Shown piece by piece: positions 1 to 4,717 of a stretch of DNA of 5,719 nt. The notes beneath the pieces were generated by a model. The model was given only the letters and a program-made list of their open reading frames with translations. It was not told the DNA's origin and searched no databases. This stretch comes from Alphaproteobacteria bacterium (GTDB lineage: Bacteria; Pseudomonadota; Alphaproteobacteria; CBDBCS01; JAHZLG01): the NCBI GenBank assembly GCA_022599995.1, contig JAHZLG010000258.1:1-5719 (forward strand). Direction: 5' to 3'. Numbering within the stretch: the stretch's first letter is position 1; each line of letters begins with the position of its first letter. The translations under genes and the position numbers were made by a program.

Positions 1-57
1 CAGCAGGACATCCGTAACATACCAGCAGGAGATGCGTTGGAAGCCCTGAGAATGTAG
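1..57 (+). CDS. Possible 3' end of an upstream gene (partial)
   Basis: Frame 1 is open from the window edge to a TAG at 55-57 and reads QQDIRNIPAGDALEALRM, a plausible helical C-terminus; the other two forward frames stop within 48 nt. Only 18 residues are visible, so no family can be named. By gene context it might belong to the same methyl-transfer cluster, but that is inference. There is a competing reading: CAGCAGGA occurs at 1-8 and 23-30, and the 15 bases starting at each copy match at 13 positions with a 22-bp period. This could therefore be the end of another tandem array like those further downstream. Confidence 0.25.
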   Translation, partial: QQDIRNIPAGDALEALRM

Positions 58-95
58 GACACAAAGAGCTAACACTGCGCAAGGATGATGGATTC

Positions 96-153
96 GCGGC
101 ACAATTTCTTGGCTTCCATGCCGCGACAGCGTGTCGGCATGGTGCGGCACAAT
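96..153. repeat. 8-bp hairpin flanked by 10-bp direct repeats
   Basis: CCATGCCG (116-123) and CGGCATGG (135-142) form a perfect 8-bp inverted repeat with an 11-nt loop. Inside the loop ACA (126-128) can also pair with TGT (132-134). The hairpin sits between two identical copies of GCGGCACAAT, at 96-105 and 144-153. A near copy, GCGGCACGAT, lies at 1888-1897 in a later spacer. No T run follows the stem, so it is not an ordinary intrinsic terminator. It could be an RNA structure at the 3' end of the upstream transcript or a protein-binding site; nothing in the sequence decides between them. Confidence 0.55.
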
Positions 154-225
154 AACGACACAAGGCGAAGGCAGTGCCCAGAATTAGGAAAGGCAACAAG
201 ACCAAACTCGGCAAAATGGGTGACG

Positions 226-252
226 TCTTCATTTCGCTACTTGTCGTTTTTT
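226..252 (+). other. Pyrimidine-rich tract upstream of the small protein gene
   Basis: 22 of 27 bases are C or T, ending in a run of six T about 38 nt before the start codon. It is the weakest of four such tracts, one before each gene, and is included because the pattern recurs. Confidence 0.4.
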
Positions 253-290
253 GCATATTGCGCGCGCGGGGCTGTTCATACAGTGGGGGC

Positions 291-680
291 ATGGCAAGCA
301 TTGAAATTATCTATTGGCAGGACATCCCAACGCAGGTTGTTTTGCGATTCTCACGCCGCGACCAACAGAAGCACCAGCTGACCGAGCGATTCATGCTCGC
401 GGTTGACCGTGCCGCCATGAAAGCCAAAAAGCGCAGCGATGACGACTACCTAGAAGCATGGCGCAAACAGGCTGTGGCGATTGACGCGCCACCTTCCGAG
501 GGAGAAACCGGCGACCCACAAGCCGATTCCAAATCACACGCCGAGCAGGCATTTCAACGCTTGATAGCAGAACTGGAATCGCGTTACACCGATGACGTTC
601 TCGAGGCATTGATCCTTGCGGGCGGACAAGCCGAAACCCCTGTGTTGCCCGCCGCGGGTGCGGCCTCAACGGCAGGATAA
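291..680 (+). CDS. 'Virulence factor'-family small protein (unknown role in one-carbon cluster)
   Basis: A 129-residue soluble protein with no signal peptide or membrane segment. The N-terminus IEIIYWQDIPTQVV (residues 4-17), followed by LTERFMLAVDRAAMKA (30-45) and DDYLEAWRK (51-59), matches the family annotated 'virulence factor' (Pfam PF13769, from memory). This family is common in alphaproteobacteria beside corrinoid methyltransfer genes. The tail from about residue 112 is Ala/Pro/Gly-rich and probably disordered. I chose ATG 291 because the family motif starts within four residues and GGGGG (285-289) sits just upstream as a weak ribosome site. The same frame is open back to an ATG at 174, but the added 39 residues resemble nothing and include a cysteine-rich stretch. 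The gene lies 147 nt before the MeTr gene. No catalytic residues are evident; the family name implies a pathogenic role that the context does not support. A structural or accessory part in corrinoid methyl transfer is inference. Confidence 0.8.
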   Translation: MASIEIIYWQDIPTQVVLRFSRRDQQKHQLTERFMLAVDRAAMKAKKRSDDDYLEAWRKQAVAIDAPPSEGETGDPQADSKSHAEQAFQRLIAELESRYTDDVLEALILAGGQAETPVLPAAGAASTAG

Positions 681-715
681 GCCCCTCACAACCTCGCACA
701 CCGGCCTGAGGTAGG

Positions 716-835
716 ATGTCTGACGCGGCCGAGATCGCCGCAGTCCTCGACGGCAGTCGCCTCGTTTTCCCCTGCCCTGCCCGCTCACCCTTTTTTCTTT
801 TCGCCTCACCTCCTGAAACAACACGCCATGACTGA
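716..835 (+). CDS. Candidate 39-residue leader ORF overlapping the MeTr start
   Basis: An ATG at 716 follows GAGGTAGG directly and opens a 39-codon frame starting MSDAAEIAAVLDGSRLVFPC. Its TGA (833-835) falls just inside the next gene, whose ATG is at 828, an 8-nt overlap (ATGACTGA). The MeTr start itself has no visible Shine-Dalgarno sequence, so translation of this ORF could deliver ribosomes to it by coupling. Against it: the purine-rich motif touches the ATG, which is closer than usual, the second half is simply the translated pyrimidine tract, and the peptide matches no family I know. It may be chance. Confidence 0.25.
   Translation: MSDAAEIAAVLDGSRLVFPCPARSPFFLFASPPETTRHD
765..814 (+). 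other. Pyrimidine-rich tract before the MeTr gene
   Basis: 44 of 50 bases are C or T, including a T6-C-T4 run at 791-801; the tract ends 13 nt before ATG 828. As RNA it would be C/U-rich, G-poor and unstructured, which is the kind of segment the Rho factor loads on, but such a role is inference. It occupies the place where a Shine-Dalgarno sequence would be expected. Confidence 0.5.
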
Positions 836-1736
836 AACCATCCTCGCCTCCGCCACCAAAGAGCACGTTATCGGCTTCAACCGCCCCTTCACCATGATCG
901 GAGAGCGGATCAACCCCACCGGTCGCAAGAAACTCGCGGAAGAAATGAAGCAGGGCGACTACTCGCGGGTGCGCGCCGATGCGCTCGCCCAAGTCGAAGC
1001 AGGTGCCCACATGCTCGATGTTAATGCGGGGATTCCCTTGGCCGATGAACCACGTATCCTTGCCGAGTGTATTCAGCTAGTGCAAGACTTGGTCGACGTC
1101 CCGCTTGCCATTGACTCGTCGATTGTTGCCGCCCTCGAGGCGGGATTGGCGGTTTACAAGGGACGTCCGCTTTTGAACTCGGTGACCGGCGAGGAGGAAC
1201 GCCTCGAGATCGTGCTGCCGCTTGTGAAAAAATACGACTGCGCCGTGATTGCGATCTCCAATGACGAAACGGGTATCTCTACCGACCCCGATGTTCGGTA
1301 CGAAGTGGCAAAGAAGATTGTGAATCGTGCCAGCGACTATGGGATCAAGCCATGCGATATTGTCGTCGACCCCTTGGTGATGCCAATTGGTGCCCTTGGC
1401 GACTCGGGGCGGGCGGTGTTTCGTCTCTGCCATCGTCTGATGACCGAATTGCATGTCAACACCTCGTGTGGGGCATCGAATATCAGTTTCGGACTGCCCA
1501 ATCGCCGCACCTTGAACGGGGTATTTCTTGCGATGGCTTCCACCTCGGGCATGACCTCGGCAATCATGAACCCCCTACACGAGGAAGACAGGCTCGCAGT
1601 ACAAGCAAGCGACGTGTTGAATGGAAAAGACAAAGATTGCACCGCCTGGATCAAGCATAACCGCGTTCCAGCCCCTGAGAACGCCCCTGAGACAAGTGCT
1701 CGTGGTGGGCGGACTCGCCGCCGTGCCGCATCCTAA
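828..1736 (+). CDS. Methyltetrahydrofolate:corrinoid methyltransferase (MeTr family)
   Basis: A 302-residue cytoplasmic TIM-barrel protein of the pterin-binding (DHPS/MeTr) superfamily. In this setting it is expected to move a methyl group between a corrinoid protein and tetrahydrofolate. Motifs in order: IGERINPTGRKKL (24-36); AGAHMLDVNAG (58-68), with the Asp-Val-Asn of the pterin site; IDSS (95-98); LLNSVTGEEERL (115-126); AISNDETGI (142-150); VVDPLVMPIGAL (179-190); and TSCGASNISFGLPNR (212-226), whose Asn is the usual pterin/methyl-site residue. The barrel ends near residue 277. A Pro/Ala/Arg-rich tail follows (ARGGRTRRRAAS), similar to basic tails I associate with alphaproteobacterial relatives. 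The start at ATG 828 gives the family's usual N-terminus, with the first motif at residue 24, although no Shine-Dalgarno sequence is visible. The stop TAA (1734-1736) lies inside the first copy of a tandem array. Free-standing MeTr proteins rather than MetH are indicated by the absence of cobalamin-binding or other domains. Which corrinoid protein it serves is not shown here. Confidence 0.92.
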   Translation: MTETILASATKEHVIGFNRPFTMIGERINPTGRKKLAEEMKQGDYSRVRADALAQVEAGAHMLDVNAGIPLADEPRILAECIQLVQDLVDVPLAIDSSIVAALEAGLAVYKGRPLLNSVTGEEERLEIVLPLVKKYDCAVIAISNDETGISTDPDVRYEVAKKIVNRASDYGIKPCDIVVDPLVMPIGALGDSGRAVFRLCHRLMTELHVNTSCGASNISFGLPNRRTLNGVFLAMASTSGMTSAIMNPLHEEDRLAVQASDVLNGKDKDCTAWIKHNRVPAPENAPETSARGGRTRRRAAS

Positions 1737-1860
1737 CGGTGCCTTGTGGCCATCCTAAAGGCACTTGTGGCCATCCTAACGGCACCTTGTGGCCATCCTA
1801 AAGGCGCCTTACGGCCATCCTAACGGCGCCTTACGGCCATCCTAACGGCGCCTTACGGCG
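1729..1860. repeat. Tandem array A: six 22-bp units starting at the MeTr stop codon
   Basis: CATCCTAA occurs at 1729, 1751, 1772, 1794, 1816 and 1838, giving steps of 22, 21, 22, 22 and 22 bp. The linker drifts from CGGTGCCTTGTGGC through AGGCACTTGTGGC to CGGCGCCTTACGGC, so early and late copies form two subtypes. The TAA in the first copy is the actual stop codon of the MeTr gene. Because 22 is not a multiple of three, the six TAA triplets fall in all three forward frames. There are no unique spacers, so this is a tandem repeat and not CRISPR. Confidence 0.95.
1739..1764 (+). other. Stem-loop just after the MeTr stop, first of a series in array A
   Basis: GTGCCTT (1739-1745) pairs perfectly with AAGGCAC (1758-1764) around a 12-nt loop GTGGCCATCCTA. 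Adjacent copies repeat the design: GGCACCTT (1781-1788) with AAGGCGCC (1801-1808, one mismatch), and GGCGCC (1803-1808) with GGCGCC (1825-1830). Stem bases change between copies while most pairing is kept, and the loop core GGCCATCCTAA is constant. No T run follows, so it is not a classic intrinsic terminator; protection of the mRNA 3' end or attenuation between genes is possible. Confidence 0.5.
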
Positions 1861-2099
1861 CGGCACTGCCTCTTAGGTGACACGATAGCGGCACGATTGA
1901 TGCTCGGACAGTTTATGCCACCGTCATCATCGTGCCCTTGGCAACCGCCCTTCGCTGATGTGTGACCTTCTTCCCTCCCGCTTTTCCCTTCTCCCTTCTC
2001 TCTCGGCATGATCGGTTGTGGTTGCACCATTCGGCAAGACCGTATTGTCTTCGATGATGCGCACTGGCGTATTTCACCAATCACGAAGAGGACCTTCCC
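1861..2099. other. Unique spacer between array A and the RACE gene
   Basis: No gene is supported here. It contains a near copy (GCGGCACGAT, 1888-1897) of the direct repeat seen at 96 and 144, and a dense pyrimidine tract (1966-2004). The last 95 nt before the RACE gene are of mixed composition. A weak promoter-like pair, TTGCAC with TATTGT about 15 nt downstream, lies around 2022-2048, but the spacing is short and I do not call it. Confidence 0.5.
1966..2004 (+). other. Pyrimidine-rich tract before the RACE gene
   Basis: 38 of 39 bases are C or T; the only purine is G1980. This is the densest tract in the window. It lies 95 nt before ATG 2100, further than the tracts before the MeTr and reductase genes. 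A polypurine/polypyrimidine duplex of this length could adopt triplex DNA, and the RNA could be a Rho-loading site; neither is demonstrated. Confidence 0.6.
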
Positions 2100-4367
2100 A
2101 TGGACAACAGCCAGCCTACACCATTCGTCGCGCGAGAAAATTCTGAGTCGATCGTCCCCATCGTCGCGGCAGGAGGTGTAATGGGAGCGGCGGCAGCCAA
2201 CGGGGCTTTGATGCCGAACACCGTGCCAAATGCCGAGAAGGCAATGCCCATCGGGACGGGAAACCTTCCTGCACAAGACGCCGATGACAACACTGACGGC
2301 CCTGAGTATCAGGTCGTGTTTACCCCCTCTGGATTACGCGGGCGTGCCAAGCACAATGAAACGGTGCTCGATGTCGCGCGCAGGTTTGGCGTTGACCTCG
2401 ACTCGATCTGCGGCGGCCGCGGCATTTGTGGACGGTGCCAAATTCTCCCGACGCAGGGAAAATTTCCCAAGCACGGCATTGAGAGCACGCTCGAAAGCCT
2501 GAGCGAAGAAAGTGCCACCGAGGCGCGCTATCGTCGCGTGCGCGGCATGGGCGAGGGCTTCAGGCTCGGTTGCTCGACGCAAATTCGCGGTGACGTGGTG
2601 CTCGATGTGCACCCGGAATTCCGAGTGCATCGATCGCTCGTGCGCAAGAAAACGACGGTGCGTGATGTGGTGCGCGATCCCGCCGTAGAACTATACTACT
2701 GTGTGATCGAGCGTCCGGTGTTCAATGAAGACACCCCCATGGGCATCTGGGAGGCTTGTCGCCATGCCCTCTTCCAGCAGTGGGAGCTCGGCGACAACAT
2801 AGCCGAGATAACCATAGACATTGTCCTGGCTGCGCGCCTGCTCTCGGTGTTGGAGACAGGAGACTACAAGGTCACCTTTGCGATCCATTCGCCCGACGCG
2901 CACAGTACCCCGCACGTAATTGCCGCTTGGCCGGGGTTTCACGCCGATGTGTTTGGGATTGCGATCGATATTGGGTCAACCAGCATCTCGTTGAATCTGC
3001 TGAATCTGTCCAAGGGGGAGATTGTCGATTCTTCGGGGGCAATGAATCCGCAGATTCGATTTGGCGAAGACCTCATGAGTCGGGTGTCCTATGCCATGTT
3101 GAACCCCGAAGGCGGCCCCGCCATGACGGAGACCATTCGCGCGGCCTTGAACACCCTGATCACTGACATTTGCGCCCTGCACACTATCGACATCGATTAT
3201 GTCGTGAATATTGTCATTGTCGCCAATCCTGTCATGCATCATTTGTTGCTGGATTTCGATCCGTCGCCTCTTGGCGTTGCCCCCTTTCTGCTTGCCGTCT
3301 CTGAGGCACTCGATGTGCGGTGTGGTGATATTGGCATCACGGCACTGCGCCCAGCCCGTCCGGTGTACCTGTTGCCGTTGATCGCGGGACACGTGGGGGC
3401 TGATGCCGCCGCGGTGTTGCTCGCCGAGGCGCCATGGCAATCCAAGGCGATCAGTCTTATCATCGATATCGGCACGAACGCCGAGCTGATCCTTGGCAAC
3501 GAGGATCGCATACTCGCCTGCTCGAGCCCGACCGGGCCAGCCCTTGAAGGCGCACAGATCACCCACGGACAGCGCGCTGCCAACGGGGCGATCGAACGCG
3601 TGCGGATTGATACCGAAACCGGGCTCGTCATGATCCGCGTCATTGGTTGCGATGCGTGGTCACACGATGATGACTTTGACCCCGGCGTGCAGGGTGTTAC
3701 CGGTATCTGCGGGTCGGGGATCATCGAAGCCATCGCTGAGATGTACCTTGCCGACATTATCACCCCCGCGGGGATCATTGACGGGACAACGAAAAACCCT
3801 CGGTTGCGCGAGGACGGACGCACATTTCGCTACGTGCTTTGGGAATCGGAAGCACGCGAAATATCCATCACCCAGAACGATGTGCGCGCAATTCAGTTGG
3901 CAAAAGCTGCCCTTTATGCGGGGTCGAAATTGTTGCTGTCCCGTTTTGGTGTTGACTCACCGGATCAGATTATGTTGGCTGGGGCATTCGGCAGTCACAT
4001 TGATCCGCGTTATGCCATGATTCTCGGTTTTATCCCGGATTGCCCCCTCGACAAGGTGAAAGCCATCGGCAACGGTGCCGGCGACGGAGCGATTATCGCC
4101 TTGTTGTCGCGCAAGGCACGCCGTACCATCGAGCAACGCGTCCGTGAGGTCGAGAAGATTGAAACTGCCACCGAGAAAACTTTTCAAGAGTATTTCGTGG
4201 CCGCCATCAGTTTCCCGCATGAATCCGATCCCTTCCCTCATCTTTCGAGCAGCGTGAAGCATTTGCCTCGGTTGGAGAAGGCCGCGACCCCGACACGCAC
4301 GCGGCGGCGGCGCGCATCGGCCGAGGGGCATGATGCCTCCGCCTCCCCACAGGGATGCTCTGCCTGA
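2100..4367 (+). CDS. RACE protein: ASKHA/ferredoxin reductive activator of corrinoid proteins (DUF4445 type)
   Basis: A 755-residue cytoplasmic protein of the RACE family, which uses ATP to drive one-electron reduction of inactive Co(II) corrinoid to Co(I). The [2Fe-2S] ferredoxin domain spans about residues 70-170, with Cys104, Cys110 and Cys113 (CGGRGICGRC) and Cys158 (LGCST). A linker follows to about 285, then the ASKHA ATPase fold: phosphate-1 AIDIGSTSISLNL (288-300), NPQIRFGEDLMSRVSY (316-331), NPVMHHLLL (376-384), AGHVGADAAAVLL (429-441), phosphate-2 IIDIGTNAELIL (454-465), SSPTGPALEGAQI (475-487), GVTGICGSGIIEA (532-544) and the adenosine motif AGAFGSHIDP (627-636). Start 2100 has AGAGGA seven nt upstream. 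The 69 residues before the ferredoxin domain are low-complexity, and an in-frame ATG at 2181 has a stronger ribosome site. The C-terminus passes an Arg-rich motif (734-738) and continues for about 15 residues that overlap repeat-like DNA. In a methyl-oxidation pathway it would keep the partner corrinoid protein active. Confidence 0.93.
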   Translation: MDNSQPTPFVARENSESIVPIVAAGGVMGAAAANGALMPNTVPNAEKAMPIGTGNLPAQDADDNTDGPEYQVVFTPSGLRGRAKHNETVLDVARRFGVDLDSICGGRGICGRCQILPTQGKFPKHGIESTLESLSEESATEARYRRVRGMGEGFRLGCSTQIRGDVVLDVHPEFRVHRSLVRKKTTVRDVVRDPAVELYYCVIERPVFNEDTPMGIWEACRHALFQQWELGDNIAEITIDIVLAARLLSVLETGDYKVTFAIHSPDAHSTPHVIAAWPGFHADVFGIAIDIGSTSISLNLLNLSKGEIVDSSGAMNPQIRFGEDLMSRVSYAMLNPEGGPAMTETIRAALNTLITDICALHTIDIDYVVNIVIVANPVMHHLLLDFDPSPLGVAPFLLAVSEALDVRCGDIGITALRPARPVYLLPLIAGHVGADAAAVLLAEAPWQSKAISLIIDIGTNAELILGNEDRILACSSPTGPALEGAQITHGQRAANGAIERVRIDTETGLVMIRVIGCDAWSHDDDFDPGVQGVTGICGSGIIEAIAEMYLADIITPAGIIDGTTKNPRLREDGRTFRYVLWESEAREISITQNDVRAIQLAKAALYAGSKLLLSRFGVDSPDQIMLAGAFGSHIDPRYAMILGFIPDCPLDKVKAIGNGAGDGAIIALLSRKARRTIEQRVREVEKIETATEKTFQEYFVAAISFPHESDPFPHLSSSVKHLPRLEKAATPTRTRRRRASAEGHDASASPQGCSA
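2171..2183 (+). promoter_or_regulatory. Strong internal ribosome binding site and alternative RACE start
   Basis: AGGAGGTGTAATG: a full AGGAGG lies four nt before an ATG at 2181, in frame with the RACE gene. Starting here gives 728 residues and removes 27 low-complexity residues while leaving both functional domains whole. The same bases encode Gly-Gly-Val in the longer reading, so the match could be accidental. Confidence 0.4.
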
Positions 4368-4592
4368 TACCTATCCTTCTGGGGGCTCGGTGATGCCTAT
4401 CCTTCGGGGGGCTCGGTGATGCCTATCCTTCTGCACGTGGGGCTCTTAGGGTGATGCCTATCCTTCCCGTGGGGGTTCACTGCTCTGCCGATGCCTATCC
4501 TTCCCGTCGGGGCTTGACTGCTCTGCATTGCCTATGCTTCTGAGGGGGCTCGGTGATGCCTATCCTTGTGCACGTGGGGCTCGGATGCCTAG
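4356..4592. repeat. Tandem array B: mosaic 26-37-bp units starting at the RACE stop codon
   Basis: The core CCTATCCTT begins at 4370, 4396, 4422, 4457, 4494, 4531 (variant CCTATGCTT) and 4559. Steps are 26, 26, 35, 37, 37 and 28 bp, with a degenerate eighth core at 4587-4592. Most cores are preceded by GTGATG and followed by a G-rich stretch such as GGGGGCTCG or CACGTGGGGCTC. Longer units carry an insert, TGCTCTGC(C/A), at 4481 and 4519. The same TGCTCTGCC is at 4356-4364, where it encodes the last RACE residues before the TGA stop. The variation in length and content suggests repeated slippage and recombination. It is not CRISPR: units differ and there are no constant-length spacers. Confidence 0.9.
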
Positions 4593-4616
4593 GTTGCACG
4601 GGAGAGTGTGACTGAT

Positions 4617-4626
4617 GCGGTACCGC
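4617..4626. other. Perfect 10-bp palindrome
   Basis: GCGGTACCGC sits between the end of array B and the pyrimidine tract, about 90 nt before the reductase start. A palindrome this size could be an operator, but there is a single copy and no adjacent promoter boxes that I can identify, so its function is unassigned. Confidence 0.3.
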
Positions 4627-4646
4627 CCTCAGGTCGTTCTCAGTCA

Positions 4647-4703
4647 TCGTCTTTCTTTGCTCTGTCCTGCCTCTTTATCCTTACCTCTCTTTCGTCTTTC
4701 TTT
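4647..4703 (+). other. Pyrimidine-rich tract before the reductase gene, bounded by a 12-bp direct repeat
   Basis: From 4650 to 4703, 48 of 54 bases are C or T. TCGTCTTTCTTT occurs exactly at both ends, 4647-4658 and 4692-4703, suggesting growth by duplication. The tract is followed at once by AAGGG (4704-4708), a plausible Shine-Dalgarno sequence nine nt before ATG 4718. It resembles the tracts before the other genes in composition but not in exact sequence. Confidence 0.65.
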
Positions 4704-4717
4704 AAGGGCTCACCACA

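Larger units (their letters stand above)
58..290. other. Non-coding spacer before the first complete gene
   Basis: No convincing gene was found here. Reading frames open across parts of it show no recognisable protein and overlap the first real gene out of frame. It holds one hairpin flanked by direct repeats (96-153) and a short pyrimidine-rich tract (226-252), listed separately. I saw no pair of sigma-70-like boxes with acceptable spacing and no hairpin followed by a T run. Confidence 0.5.

Noticed and set aside
174..290. Longer N-terminus for the small protein starting at ATG 174
   Set aside because: The added 39 residues lack family resemblance; the conserved motif begins right after ATG 291, which also has a G-rich ribosome site.
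85..381. 98-codon forward ORF overlapping the small protein gene
   Set aside because: No recognisable protein, and it runs out of frame into the well-supported gene starting at 291.
780..801. Intrinsic terminator ending in the T6-C-T4 run
   Set aside because: No GC-rich stem lies directly before the T run; the preceding bases are pyrimidines that cannot pair with each other.
1729..1860. CRISPR-like array
   Set aside because: Units are contiguous 22-bp tandem copies with no unique spacers of constant length, and no cas genes are nearby.
1916..1943. TGCCA/TGGCA hairpin
   Set aside because: Only five base pairs with an 18-nt loop, which is expected by chance.
2022..2048. Sigma-70-like promoter before the RACE gene
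   Set aside because: TTGCAC and TATTGT are only about 15 nt apart and the second box matches the consensus poorly.
2976..3566. 196-codon antisense ORF inside the RACE gene
   Set aside because: It lies wholly opposite a gene with clear ASKHA motifs and its translation resembles no protein; a frame shadow. The same applies to the 194-codon antisense ORF at 3239-3823.
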